NCBI GenBank assembly: GCA_948474755.1
Contig: CAOLHI010000420.1
Coordinates: 124,001 to 188,000, forward strand
DNA from: Ctenosaura bakeri
Lineage: Eukaryota; Chordata; Lepidosauria; Squamata; Iguanidae
DNA: 64,000 nt
Direction: 5' to 3'
Each line of letters begins with the position of its first letter. Positions within the stretch are counted from its first letter, which is position 1. Positions 22,691-35,200 of the stretch are shown one piece after another. Below the pieces are notes generated by a model. That model saw only the letters and a program-made list of their open reading frames with translations, was not told the origin of the DNA and ran no database searches. The position numbers and the translations under genes were made by a program.

Positions 22691-23639
22691 AAGAATGCTT
22701 TATGTCTGCACTTCTACGTTCAAGTAGTGTTGCAGCAGTTTTGAAGTGCTTTGCATTCTGTGAACATACGTGTGATCTTAGGCAGTAGTATCATCTCAAG
22801 GGCTCAAAGGGAGCTAACCTGAAAGAGCAGCTAAGTATTGAAGCCATAATATTAGACTGCATCCCTCTGGGGTTTTGCTCTGGATCTTCCACTGTTGCGA
22901 GGTGTGGCATGACCACAATGACAAAGCAGTAGTTTCTAGCTAAGCAGTGAAAACTCTGTGATAATTTCTGCTCATCCTGAAGTTACTCTTAGCAAAGGGC
23001 CATCTTTGCAATTCACATTTAATTAACTTTATCTATCAAACAAGTAGTTAAGCACTGAGATGTCTCACATAATATCTGCTCTTCCCTCAATATAGTAGCC
23101 ATGGAATTAATATGCCAGCGATACTCACAGAAAAGATAATCACAACTCACATTTAATTAACTTGGCTACAAGTGAGCCCGTTGCAATTTAACAGCAACAA
23201 AAATTGACTACTCTGCCAAAATGCTGAATTGTAAATAAAAATGGCTGAATCTATTGACCTGCTCTTTAAATCCTAATGATGATGAAGTGAAAATAATGGA
23301 AACTGTTTTTCTTGCCAGTTGATAAAGGATGATGGCTTGTGCCCACAATCAACTGTTCAGTCAATTTTCCATCAGTCTGAAGTGATGGATAGGTTCAGAA
23401 TGGTGGAAATCATGTTTAAGTTGCTTCAATGCTGTTTAAGAAATACAGATTACTTTATCTGGACATCCATTGCTGGTACTTCCACTGCCGAGAGCTCCAA
23501 ATGGCATTAGATCACTGTCAAGCTTCTTTAACTGAAAAGATATGATAATGCTGAGTCATCTCTATACATTAAGAATTAAGTACCAATCAAAGCACAATAG
23601 TTTGAGCTGGTAAGGGGGAATTTCTGCTTGTCAGTTGTC
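22691..23639. other. unassigned sequence
   Basis: CACATTTAATTAACTT occurs twice about 136 bp apart (near 23015 and 23151), an isolated direct repeat. Otherwise nothing is recognisable. Confidence 0.4.
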
Positions 23640-23790
23640 TTTCCACTTATCAGTGCCGCTGCTGTTGTTGTTCTATCCCGCCTTTCTCCCAAAATTGGGA
23701 CTCAAAAGCAGCTTACAATTTAGGAAAAATCAATAAGCTAAAAACAGGCTAGACTGTGTCAGTCAAACAAAATTGAAGCTTAAACAAGAC
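23640..23790 (-). repeat. L2-type 3' tail fragment
   Basis: CTATCCCGCCTTTCTCCC, then GGGACTCAAAAGCAGCTTAC and AATTTAGGAAAAATC, is the reverse of the 'CCGCCTTGGGTCCC..GGGCGGCATAT' L2 tail seen at 24650-24690. Confidence 0.65.
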
Positions 23791-23799
23791 ATGGGGTTA

Positions 23800-24710
23800 C
23801 ACTCTCTCTAAAATCTCAGGCTTGCAGCATGGGTGTTCTAAATTCGACTTTGAGCTTGGATGCTCAGGTTTCAGCAGTGGCCAGGAGTGCACAGTTAAAA
23901 TTTGTGTGCCAGCTGTGTCCATTCCTTGAGATCTGGCTAAAGTGACACATGGCTTGACTACGGCCATTTCCAAAGGCAACCCCACATGGCCCCTCCCGAA
24001 ACTGCAAACCCCTGGATTCCAGAGGATGTTGAAAGTGGAATCATCGTGCTATAACGGGCTAGTGTGGAAATGGCCTACATCTTGGTTGGACTACTGTAAT
24101 GCACTCCATGTGGGGCTGCCTTTGGAAACTGGAAACTTCAGCATGTTCAAAACACGGCAGCCAGAATACTGACTGAGGCCAGTTAGAGGGAGCACATAAC
24201 TCACTTGTTAAAACAGCTTCACTGGCTACCTGTTCTTTCTAGGCACAATTCAAAGTGCTGGTCATGACCTATAAAGCCCTGTATGGCTTAGGTCTGGACC
24301 GTTTGAAAAACCGTATCTCCATATACAAATCTTCCAGATCTCTAAGATCTACAAGGGAAGGCTTTTTTGCATTCTCACTGTTGTCCCAGATTTGCCTGAT
24401 GAGGACATGGGAGAGAGGCTTCTCAATGGCTACTCCCACCCTATGGAACTCTCTTTTGGAGGAGGCTAGACTGGTCCCCTTCTTGCTTTCGTTTTGCCAG
24501 GAGGCAAAAACATTTCTTTTCAAGCAGGCTTTTAATGTGTGAGCTTTCTATTCATCAATTTTTTTTAAAAAAATAGGTTTTTATAATTTTATATGTTTTT
24601 AATTGTTTTAAATGTTTTATTAATGTTTTTAACTTTTCTTTTTCTTTGGAAGCCGCCTTGGGTCCCACTCTGGGAGAAAGGGCGGCATATAATTATAAAA
24701 AATAAATACA
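23800..24710 (+). pseudogene. L2 LINE reverse transcriptase C-terminus
   Basis: This is the 3' end of an L2 LINE. Left of an insertion, the reading resembles the GV(L)xSDLSL and ARSAQLKL blocks of L2. Right of it come SWLDYCNAL and VGLPLET. The frame at 24255-24542 then gives MTYKALYGL, RTWERGFS and ATPTLWNSLLEEAR, ending in KTFLFKQAFNV, which is the conserved L2 C-terminal block. The 3'UTR and tail (CCGCCTTGGGTCCC, GGGCGGCATATAATTATAAA, AATAAATA) close it. 5'-truncated, and broken by stops and by the element at 23962-24075. Confidence 0.82.
23962..24075. mobile_element. rearranged family A MITE in L2
   Basis: The right arm is a normal family A half: CTGCAAACCCCTGGATTCC, GTTGAAAGTGGAATCATCG, GCTATAACGGGCTAGTGTGG, AAATGGCC. 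The left end shows GGCCATTTCC, but the next bases (AAAGGCAACCCCACATGG) are the inverse of downstream L2 sequence (CCATGTGGGGCTGCCTTT, 24107-24124), not the expected arm. TAC flanks both ends. The neighbouring L2 codons also appear twice (TWLDY before, TSWLDY after). Confidence 0.6.
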
Positions 24711-24864
24711 TTGCATCTGATGCAGTGCAAAGTACTGGGTAAATACTGGGGTGGAGGCCAGGGAATCTGCATGGTTCTGCTGCCACTTTTTACATGCTTT
24801 GCCCCCTTTGTGTGAATAAGACAGGAAGAGGTTGGGAAGGTTTCACTTTTCTCTGATGCAATAT

Positions 24865-24990
24865 GGCAAGGATTAGGTAACTTAGTCCCCTCCAGATATT
24901 TGGTCTGTACCTCCCATAACCCTTGGCTACTGACTATGCTTATGCTGGGAATTATGGGAATCATAAGTTCAAAAAATCTGGAGGGCACCA
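24865..24990. repeat. family D foldback repeat
   Basis: Inverted arms CCTCCAGATATTTGGTCTGT..CCTCCCATAACCC, and GGGAATTATGGGAATCATAA..AAATCTGGAGGG, around GGCTACTGACTATGC. This is a common squamate foldback layout and is non-coding. Confidence 0.65.
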
Positions 24991-25078
24991 AATTTCCTAT
25001 ACCTGTAGTATTCTGTTGTAAGTAAAATTTTCTTGCTTGAACCAGTCTGAAGCTATTTTCTGAATACTAAGAGACTAA

Positions 25079-25479
25079 GACTAGTTTTGCCCCTTACCCT
25101 TTCCTGCTGACATCTTATCATGATCCCAGCAGTGTGTGGGAATGGGAGTGTGACAGGAATGCTCCCCTCTGCACTCGACTGGCTCCATGCAGAAGGGAGC
25201 ATGAGCGACAGATGCCTGCCTTCTGCAGTGCAGCCGGCCTCTTTCCTGTGCTGCACTGGGTAAGAAAGTGCATGATTGTGCTTCCGCCCTTTTCCGCATG
25301 GCCGGGAATGGCAAGAGTGTTGTGTGATCATGGGCGCTTAATGGATTTTTTCCCGTTAAGCAACTATCCTGCAATCGTGACGGGTGGGGATGGGTTGGCT
25401 GTGGGACCATGATGATGTCATGCCAAAGCATGACCATCGTGTCCCCATCACGGGACTGTAACACCATGTGGAAATGGCC
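25079..25479. mobile_element. family C MITE
   Basis: The right end is CATGTGGAAATGGCC with TAA following (25480-25482). TAA also precedes the left end (25076-25078), which has decayed to GACTAGTTTTGCCCC. The interior is the reverse complement of 13327-13709 (GGGAGTGTGACAGGAATGC, GCTCCCCTCTGCACTCGA). The open frames through it (25053-25524) are not genes. Confidence 0.75.
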
Positions 25480-25482
25480 TAA

Positions 25483-26479
25483 GAAGGAAATCAGATTATT
25501 GCAAAGAAGTGAGAGCTCTTGCAACAGAAAGCCTCATGTATTACTGGTTGAGACCCCTTGATGATGATTTTGTAGCCACACTGTGCCTCTCCAATCCTTG
25601 TAGAAAGTATTAGGGAGAGGAGGGAGAATGAAGAAAGCTGAGTAGGCAATTTGGCTACTAAACATCCGTATTTCATAATATTGTAGGCAACTGGCCAAGT
25701 ATTAGATCTCTGTTGTATCTCTGCTTGTTGGGTTTGGAGATCTGGATGGACTTTCTTTCTTAAAGTGTTCAAAAAAAAAATCTTACTGTTTTAGTATAAA
25801 GGACTTGTGTCCTTGCCACAAGCTAGGAAGAAGAGGAATGTCCAAGGGACCAGGCTGAATTGCAAGTACAGTTCTCCCTACTTCCCTCTCTCTCTCTCTT
25901 TCTCTGTTTTCCTATTTGGCTGTGATGTATCCTGGAACAAAACACGCACAGACACACACAGCCTCTAGGTAGGAATAAAATGTTGCTGCTCTTGTTGGGA
26001 AGTGCTGTAGGATGCGCCATGACAAGAGAAACACCATTTGTTTGTTTTAAAAAAAAAAGAGAACTACTGCAACTGATGCAGCAAACAACATCATCACATA
26101 TGCTGTACTTTCCACCTAAGTCCTTTTGGAAGATGAATGATTGGGCTGGAGAGGGGAGAGATTTCCTTTTGGTGTTAGTGGATCACCTTCTTCGTGTAGT
26201 CCTGGCTCTGCTGTGTGAAAGGAGAGGCTACTGTGAAGTTTGGTAGAACTATATGAGAAAACAGTGTGTTTCTCAAATATATAGAAACACAACATGGATA
26301 ATATCAGGATTTTTTTGTCTAGATACTGGATGTCCTCATAAAGTACGCAGGAGCAAGTGATACAGACAATCTCAAAATTCTCCAGGAAAGTTTAAAAAAA
26401 ACAAAACAAACCCTTGGTATGTATAAAAAGCAAAGTGTGAAGCAAATTAATAATGCCTGTCCCTTGCACAATGGGCCTT
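25483..26479. other. unassigned sequence
   Basis: A CT-rich run lies at 25880-25905. No gene or classifiable repeat was found. Confidence 0.45.
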
Positions 26480-26666
26480 GCATATTATGCTTTATCATTT
26501 ATTTGTTGTGTTCTTTTTAATTATCATGTTTTTAACTGTTTTGATTTTACTGATAGTTTAATTACATTTTAAACTTTTGTAGGGGTGCATTTTTAAAGCT
26601 TTGCTTGTTTTCATTGCTGAAAGCCTCCTTGTGTGCTGAACGGGGAAAAATCAGGATCTAAATAAA

Positions 26667-26707
<41 letters not shown>
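26480..26707 (+). repeat. L2-type tail ending in (CAT)n
   Basis: Text typical of the L2 3'UTR (TTAATTATCATGTTTTTAAC, then AAGCCTCCTTGTGTGCTGA) runs into a GATCTAAATAAA terminus. A pure (CAT)n microsatellite follows at 26667-26707, probably grown from the tail. Confidence 0.6.
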
Positions 26708-28030
26708 CAGAGAGAAGGAGGAGGCAGAGAGAGGGATTGAAAATGAAGAAGCGTGAACCTTTACTTGTCCTCTTTCCTAAGAAGTGCATCAAGGCATGAG
26801 GTGCAGTGGGTGTGAAGACAAAGTCTAAGAACAGGACAAAACCCAACATTTCAGGATGTTGCATGTGAAGACAACAGGAGATACCAGCCATTTCAAGAAC
26901 TTAATATCAAAATTCATTTGAAAATGCAGACCAGAAAAAAAAAACAGGAATCAAAAGAAAAATAGAGTACATCTTAACTGAAAATTGACTCTAGTTGGTA
27001 GGTTTGGGATTTTTCAGCCCCCCGAGGACATAATGCAGACCCGAGAATTTATTCTGTCTTCAGTTGCAAAAATGAATCCCATTCTTCCGGATGATTCATA
27101 TGGCTGCATCTTCTGATGTGCCATTGTTTTAATGTGAGAAGACAATGCTGGAGAGATTTTATCTGCAGTATGGGTTTTATTATTATAATAATTTTACTAT
27201 GCCAAACTGAAGGGGGTGCAGGTATGAACAAGCACCCAAATCCAGGATTTGCCTTTTATGATTGCCCTCAAGGAATAGACAAATGTTCAGAACAGGAGGA
27301 CAATGCAGGGAGCTAGCTGGGGGCTTTTTGTGGGGAGAGGGTCATGGCATATGTGGGAGCTAGCAGAGTCCTCTGTCTGGCACAGTAGCAATCACAAAGA
27401 GTGACAGACTGCAAAGAACACTGAGTTCAGGTTTGCAGGGCCAATTATAATTTTGGGAAACAAACTCCAAAGCAGTAGCTGAAAGGAGTGTGCCCTTTTT
27501 TTTTTTTTAAAGGAAGATGATTGTACTTTTCTGAACAAAGAGATTTTGGCTCAGTACAGGATATGTTCTTTGGCACCAGTTGGAAAAGCCCCATAAGAAC
27601 AAAGGACTCTTTGTGGTCAATTAACGAGTGAGAAGGTGTTGTCTTGCTTGCGTGTGGGATAAAATATTTTGGTTTCTGTGCACCCCTGAACTCCATAGCC
27701 AGGATGCTGCCTTGTCCTTGATCCTAAAACGCACATCGTTTCTGAAGTGCACTGTCTTTGGATCCACTAATGGAAAACAGAGCCGCTCTTTCTTTTATAA
27801 TGTGGGGTTTCAGTTTGCTGAGCGTAGTTAAAATGTGATGTTCCATAAAATAGCTGAGGCTGCACAAAAATTGATTATGAATGTAGAAAGTCAAGTTAAC
27901 TCGGTAAGAGAACCACAGCGGACCCAAGTCAACATTTTGCGACAGACTGGGAAGGTTCTGAGACAGTCTGAAGTATCGTGGGACTCAATCAGTCTCTTAG
28001 TAATGGAGCTCAGTATCAGAATGGAATATA
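26708..28030. other. unassigned sequence
   Basis: No gene seen. The opposing frames at 27445-27927 lack recognisable domains. Confidence 0.45.
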
Positions 28031-28110
28031 CAATCAGCCCTCTACATTTGTGGATTTCACTTTTGTGGATTTGATTATTCACGGATTATTTGCTATCACC
28101 TTTGCTGCCT
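28031..28110. mobile_element. Tigger-like MITE, one end
   Basis: CAATCAGCCCTCTACATTTG after TA, then TGGATTTGATTATTCACGG. This resembles the left terminus at 49872 (CAGTTGGCCCTCTGCATTTG). I could not locate the matching right end. Confidence 0.45.
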
Positions 28111-30339
28111 CCCTATGCCATTTTTAGTAAGGACAGGAAGCCTCGTGAGACTGAGAAAACTGTGAACAAGGCCTATAAGCTCCTATCAAAAATGGTGTAG
28201 GGCAGCAGTGGAGGTGACAATAAGCCCCACCAGCCACCCACTTCTGCCTTGTGAAGGAACCCTGATGCCTCAAAGGAATCCATGGTGGGTTGAATATGGT
28301 GATCATACTTTTTCTGTCTGTGCTAAAATATGGTTAAGGAGGGCCTAGAGTTGTTCATGGTTTTTCTACTTGTACAAAGGTCCTGTGCCACTAACCTTTG
28401 TTACCCAAAAACGTAGGTGCCACAAGGGCTGCCCTGTGATGCCAGTGCCTCCTTGCAAAAGTGGGGAATGAATTAGCTCAAAGAGGAGGCTTGCAAGAGG
28501 GGGGCAACTTAGCGAGATCTTTCCTACCAGCGTTTACGGGCTCACGCAGGAAAAGAACCAGCCAAAGATTCTAAAGTAAGCAAAAATTTGTCTTATTGAG
28601 GGGAATTCACACATGCATGCACACAAGATAGACACAATCACACATTCACACAAGAGCTAACTGAAAGAAAGGGAGGAAAAAAAGTATGTCTAGAGAGTCG
28701 GAGGGGTTTTGAAGGATTTATAATTACCAGTCCAGAAGAGTAGTAAAGAGCAGAAGTGTGTTTTGGCTTAGGTAGGACCTAAGGACAGTTCTCATTCAGG
28801 AGGCAGATGGACAGAGTGATGGGTAGACCTTTGAGAAACTGCACTGGGCATCCTGAAATCAGGAGTATTTGAATCCTGAAAATAGCCTGTGGCAATGAAG
28901 TTTCCAGATGGAAGACAAAAGGAACTTGTTGTGGACAATGAGTCTTTCACCTGTTGATGGGCTTAGAGCTTTGATTGACAAAGACATGATGGATGCTGTA
29001 ATAGCTGTCTATTGTGGGTGCTGTGAGGAAAGAGGAGGGAAATCCAGGTGTACAAGAGATGGATATCTGTCAATCAGTGTCCTGGTAGGCTCCTCACACC
29101 CTATCAAATGTACATAAGGATTTTGTGCTTTCTAAACTGTGGGAAGCAGTTCAGTTTGTCTCTCCCTTTTCATAGGATGTTTACAGACATGTAACTGCAT
29201 TCATCTGTAGCCCACTTGTCTTTTCCTCCTTCTCTCTGTTGTTTCCCCATTTCTGTTTAGATCATGAACTTCTTGGGCATAAAGATCTGTGTGTGGTGTT
29301 ACATTGCTGCTGCTGTGATAATGATGATGATGATGGTTGTAGTGGTGGTGAACCTGACAGTGCTAATGCTGCAGCATAGCTGCATGCTACCTTGTCTCTG
29401 CTTCCTTTCCTTTAGATACTTTTTTGAGTCTGCAGTGGCAGAATTTGGACAAGACGGGCCTTGGGATCCCATCCAACTTTGCAAGTCCCCTAACCTGAGA
29501 ATTTTCTTTCCAAGGCAAGCTCCGTGAGCAACCCCCTCACATTTTGCAACATACCTCTAGATAAGCAATTTTTCAATTATAATGCTGTTATGACCACAGC
29601 TTTACAGAATGATGGTAACCATCTGCTTATCCATCTTCATTATATTTATTGCTTCTTTTTATCAGTCAGCCTTGGAAGACTACTGCATAAGGGTGATGTC
29701 CTTTAATGCTCATGAAACATGAAAGTATTTTTGCTCTCACACTTTAGAGATAGCGATGTCCATAAACCCTTTTCCTTTTGCTGATCACTGCAGAGTTTGG
29801 CAAAGTCACATTCAGTTTTGTATGAATCAGCCCAGTCTTTCACATGACTTCATATTATGTTGGCTGTGCGTTGGAACTCTTTCCAGTTTTATTCAGATTA
29901 AAGAACTGTCTTTAAAAATATGACAAGGAAGCTTCAACCACACCAAAAGACTGTCTTTGAAAAATGGGCATGTCTTTTTTCTTACATAATGTCTGTCTAG
30001 CTGTTTCTATATGGTTTCTTTTCTTTTGCTAGTTCTGTAGGAATTGAGGATAAACAGACTACAAAGTGTGCAGATCACGACTGTGCCCTGTTGATTGCAA
30101 AGGCCATGCGTGTGGATGTGTCAGTGGCTTGGTTCTTTAGAATACATGGAGGCAAATGAGTGGGAGATGCTCAGGAAGTAATAGAGTTCACTTAATAATA
30201 AATATTCAGAAATAACAATTGAGCCCTTTGCCACTGAGACAGCATCCATTTATTTTGTATTCAGTTGTCTGACTGAAGCAAGTCTTGACATTAATGAATC
30301 ACAAATAACACCTTTCTGTTCTGACAGGCATTTGATAGT
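28111..30339. other. long unassigned stretch
   Basis: About 2.2 kb without a recognisable gene. A short ATG/GAT run lies at about 29317-29334, and it explains the Met-rich or Val-rich translations there. Confidence 0.45.
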
Positions 30340-30712
30340 GACTAAATAAGACCCACCTTGCACAGTGCATTGGATATTGCTAATTGTTGTGCGTGTGTGT
30401 GTGTTTAATGATGCATGTTTTATTGTGGCTTTACTTTTTTTGAATATTTAATCTTGTTTTTAATTTTTGTATCTTGTGGATTTTTTAAAAATCTTTTTAT
30501 TAGTCTGTTAAAAAAAGAAAAAAAAGAAAAAACTTCATATAAGAAATATATCTATAGATAGCTATAGAAGAAAACCAATTTTGCATGCAACAATAATAAA
30601 AGAGATTTTTAATAACAATGTCTTTTTAAAAAAAAATATTGTAGGCCTCTTTGAGTCCCTATCTGGGGAAAATTCATGATAGAAATAAATATAACAACAA
30701 CAACAACAACAC
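30340..30712 (+). repeat. L2-type tail with (AAC)n
   Basis: (GT)n, then TTTTAATTTTTGTATC, and after an A-rich insert, GTAGGCCTCTTTGAGTCCCT and ATGATAGAAATAAATATAAC, ending in (AAC)n at 30691-30711. The GGCCTCTTTGAGTCCC block is the L2-type 3' end. Confidence 0.55.
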
Positions 30713-31205
30713 AAAGGCAAAAGGAAGTTCCTTTTAATAAATGATCTGAGAGAAGACATTAACTTGGGAGTGTAGAAAAAAATGAACAAATAAAGCATGT
30801 CCGTAGAAACATTCTGAGTATGTTTTTTCAGGTTTCACGCAACGCTTATCAATCTTAAGATTTTTAAAAAGAAAAGAAAAGAAAGGAAAAATTTGGTTGC
30901 ATTCAAGAAGCAAAATAATGCCCCTTGTATTTTGTAAAAAATGATCTGGAACAAATGTATATATTTTTAAATTATTAATTTTTAAAATATGTATTGATTG
31001 TTTTATAATGTATTGGTTTTATATCTTCTTTTAACTGTTACGTGTCTGAGTTGTTGTTCCTCATTTTCTATTATTATTATTATTATTATTATTGCAAAGT
31101 GATTATGATAATAGTACTTAACAGTCGTACAAAACTTATATATATTCAAAGTGCTTTTTGTATACTATCACATACTGCATGTCAGATAACAGATTAGCTC
31201 TAAAT
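30713..31205. other. AT-rich sequence with (TTA)n
   Basis: A (TTA)n microsatellite spans 31071-31093. The target duplication of the next element (CTCTAAAT) occupies 31198-31205. Nothing else is recognisable. Confidence 0.5.
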
Positions 31206-31508
31206 CAGAGCTTTCCAAACTTTTCATGTTGGTGACACACTTTTTAAGCATGCATCGTTTCGCGATACAGTCATTCAGTTTTACTAGCAAACCAGAGGTT
31301 AAACTAACCCCTTATGAGAGATACAGACACATACATAAACTGTAATAACAAAATGTATGGGGATACAACATAGCTCATGAAAACCTTTCATATATTTTTA
31401 AAAATACATGATTTATAAATAACATACATTTCCAAGTTTGTAGGTGACACACCTACGCACTTCAGGCGACATACTAACGTGTTGTGGTACACTGTTTGGA
31501 AAGCCCTG
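31206..31508. mobile_element. hAT-type MITE
   Basis: The ends are CAGAGCTTTCCAAACTTTTC and TGTTTGGAAAGCCCTG. The 8-bp CTCTAAAT is repeated exactly outside both ends (31198-31205 and 31509-31516). Inside, TTGGTGACACACTTTTTAAG at the left is mirrored by TGTAGGTGACACACC at the right. CA/TG ends and an 8-bp duplication are the hallmark of hAT (Charlie-like) elements. At 303 bp with no ORF it is non-autonomous. Confidence 0.88.
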
Positions 31509-31838
31509 CTCTAAATACTGAGTAAGGGGCTGATTTAAAGAGTGTAGACTTATTTGCTGCACCTGCTATTCTCCTCAGAGTGTCTCCAGAGGAAAAGGTT
31601 TGTCCTGCAGTGTTGCAGATTTGTAGTATCCTGTCATGGTCACTAGATAGCAGCATTTTGGAACTTTCTTATATGCTTGAGGAAAGGGTTGGCATCTTGT
31701 TTTTTGTCCCCGTACTATCATCGATGTTGTAAGTGAGTAGTTGTTAAAGATTTGGAGGCTGTATGTAGGCCAATAAAGGCTTGCCTCCCAGAGCTTGTAA
31801 GAAGATTTGTAGCTGTTTCTGCCTCCATCACCGTATCT

Positions 31839-31854
31839 CCATCACCATATCTCC
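31839..31854. repeat. L1 target duplication, left
   Basis: CCATCACCATATCTCC is identical to 37786-37801. The 14 bp before it (CCATCACCGTATCT) nearly repeat it, so the left side carries an extra diverged copy not seen on the right. Confidence 0.92.
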
Positions 31855-32299
31855 TTTTTTTTTTATTTTTTTTTTAAATTTTTATTAATTATATAACTAA
31901 ATCACAAATACAAAACAAGAAAAAAAAAATTAAACACCATGTGATATACATAATAGTGAATTAAAAAAAAATAATTTTTTTTCTTTTTCTTTTTTTTCTC
32001 TTCTCTTAAGCAATACTAACTTTCATTGTTATTTTGCACCTTTACCCTTAAATTTATAAATCTGTTCAACTATTATAATTTCACATTTAATTCAATATTT
32101 TTCACATCCCCTTTAATCTATTTCTATTGTTAATTCTTTTAACTTTTTTTTTTAAAAAAACATTGACATCACTTATCCTTTTAAATCTATAAATCACAAG
32201 TTTAACACACACACCTACTAAGAATTACAAAATATACAACATAAAAGAAAAACAAAACTAAAACTAAAAAATACCCACCCCCCAGAGCCAACTTTTTAT
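31855..32299 (-). other. L1 3'UTR and poly(A)
   Basis: On the plus strand this is T-rich at the left (poly(A) of the element) and otherwise AT-rich with no reading frame. ORF2 stops at 32300-32302. I see no G-rich polypurine tract here, unlike mammalian L1s, where that tract lies in the 3'UTR. Confidence 0.75.
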
Positions 32300-35200
32300 T
32301 TAATCCACTTTCCAAAATTGCCATTCTTCTTTTGACAGGGTAGTATTACTATCTCTTTTCAAAACTTTATCCAAAAATATTTTCCAAATTTCTTCAAAAT
32401 CATTCCCTTTAACCAAACCTTTCATAAACCTAATTCTACATGTTAGTTTATCATTAATTGCGATTTTCCACACTTCGTTATACCATTCCTCTATTTGAAA
32501 TTTTTCATTTGCTTTCCATTTTTTTGCTATTATTAATCTCGCTGCAGTTAACAAATTTGTTATTAATTCTTTCTTTACTTGAGTACACTCAACCTTATCA
32601 TATATAGATAACAATGCAATATTTGGACATACTGGTATATCTGCTCCTATAATCTCTTTTATCTCTTTAAAAACCTTTTGCCAAAACTCCATTATCTTAT
32701 TGCAATTCCACCACATATGCATATATGTACCAATTTCTTGACATCCTCTCCAACATAATCTTGAATATTTCTCATCTATTTGATTTAATTTCACTGGAGT
32801 CAAGTACCATTTCCACACTAATTTATAATAATTCTCTTTTATTCTTATTGATAATTTTTTTAAATGACGTTGTTTCCAAATTTTTCTCCATTCTTGTATA
32901 TCTATATTTTGTACTATCTCTTCCTCCCATATTTTTCTAAGAAAATCCTCTTCTTGTTCTTTTGCTAATATTTTATATATTTCACTTGTAATACCTTTTA
33001 GTATTTCATTTTCTTGCATATTTTCTCTTTGAATAATAATTTGTTCAAATTTAGTATATTCTTTAAAATCCTTAACATATCTTTTCATACTCTTTGTCCA
33101 TTGCTCTAATTGTATATAATTAAACCAGGATATTTTAGTTTCCTGCAATCTCTCTTTCATTCTATCTTTATTTATCATTATTTTCATCCATTCTTTTAAT
33201 CTATAAATTTTTTGTTTTTTTATTTCTTTCTCTATTATTTCTCTTAAATTTATTGGAAATTTTTCCATCATCACTATCGGAGTTAATATTGATATATTCG
33301 GTATTAATTTTCTTTTATTTTTTTTCCATATTTCTATTATATTTTTTATAAAAGGATTTTCTATCTTCTCCATTTCTTTCTTTGAAAAATTCCTAAAAAA
33401 TATATTTTCTAATTTTGTCTCAATATTCATATCTTCTATCTCTAACCAATCTAAATCACCCTTTCCTGAAACCCCCTCTATGATATATCTCAATTGATTT
33501 GCATAATAATACCATTTTAAATTTGGAAGTCCCAGGCCACCTTCTTTTTGACTTTTATACCAATATTTCTTGTTAATCCTCGATTTTTTATTTCCATTAC
33601 AAAAATTATTTAATATCTTTTGCCACTCCTTTAATTCTTCCTCTGATATTTTTATTGGTAGCATTCTAAACAAAAAGTTAATTTTAGGTAAAATTTTCAT
33701 TTTTACCACTGCTATTCTACCAAACCACGATAGCTTTATATTTTTGTACTCCTCTAATTTCCTTTTTGTTTCTAATCTTAATTTCTTGAAATTTTTTTCC
33801 TGTAATTCTTGTAAATTTTTTGTAATCTCTATTCCTAAATATTTAATTGATTCTTTTATTTTAAGTAATCTCTTTTACTACTTATGAATTTTTGTACTTC
33901 TTCTTTAGTATAATTAAATAACATTATTTCTGATTTGGCCCAATTTATTTCTAATCCCGTCTTCTCCCCAAACTCTATTAAATGTTTATCTATCCTATCT
34001 ATCTTTTCAATTGGATCCTTAATTGTCAACAATGTGTCATCTGCAAATAAGCTTATTTTATTTTTTTCCTTAACTCCAATTCCTTCCAAATTCTCATCAT
34101 TTCTTATCACATTCGCTAACATTTCTATAACTATTGCAAATAAAACTGGAGATAATGGACATCCTTGTCTCGTTCCTCTTGTTATTTGAATCTGTTCTGT
34201 AAATCCATCATTTACCATCACTACAGATGTATTATGTGAATACAATTGATTTATTAACCCTTTAAATCTCTCTCCTAATCCTATTTTATTTAAAATTGTT
34301 TTTAATGCCGGCCATTCCACACAATCAAAGGCTTTAAATATATCTAGGGCTAAAATTCCAGCTTTTTGTTTATCTCTGTCCATTATATTTATTTTATTTA
34401 TCGTTTTCCCTATTAAATTTGCCATCTGTCTTCCTTGAATAAAACCACATTGATCTTTATGTATATACTTATAAATAAATTTATTTAACCTCTTCGCCAT
34501 TATTGCTGTCAAGATTTTTGCATCTTGATTTATTAAAGATATTGGTCTATAAGAACCTGGATCCATAGGATCCTTATTTGGTTTTAAAATTAATATTATT
34601 AGTGACTGCTTCCATGATAATGGAATTTTTTCACCCCTCAATATACTATTATATAACACTTTTAGTTTAGGAATTAAACCTTTTTTAAATGTTTTATAAT
34701 ATTCTGGACCTAGTCCATCCAATCCTGGTGATTTTCCTCCTTTTAAATTATTTATTACTTCTTCTATTTCCTCTTCTGATATCATTTCTTCCATCAATCC
34801 TTTATCTTGTTCTGTTAATCTTACTTTCCAATTTTCATTAATATACTCCTCTATGTTCTCTAAAGATTTATCTTCTGCTGAATACAATTCTGAAAAAATT
34901 CCTCAAATATTTTTAATTTCTCTTTCATCAACCTTTTTTCTTTACCAAATTTATCTTTAACTACGCCAATCATATTTCTAGTTTTTTTTTGATTGTACTG
35001 ATTTAGCCAGCATTTTAGAATTTTTATTACTATATTCAAAGTATTCCCTTTCCAAGTATATTAGATTTTTCTGAACTTCGTCCATTTCTATCTTTTCTAA
35101 TTCATCTCTTTTTGCTTGTAATATTATTAATTTCTGTTTAGTTCTATCTATTATATAATCATTCTCTAGTTCCTTTATTTCTTTTTCTAATTTTAATTTT

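Noticed and set aside
29264..29527. Met/Val-rich membrane-like ORF
   Set aside because: The hydrophobic stretch comes from a GAT/GTG-rich simple repeat, with no other support.
33570..34189. Plus-strand Phe/Ile/Ser-rich ORFs within the L1
   Set aside because: These are antisense shadows of the A-rich ORF2 coding strand.
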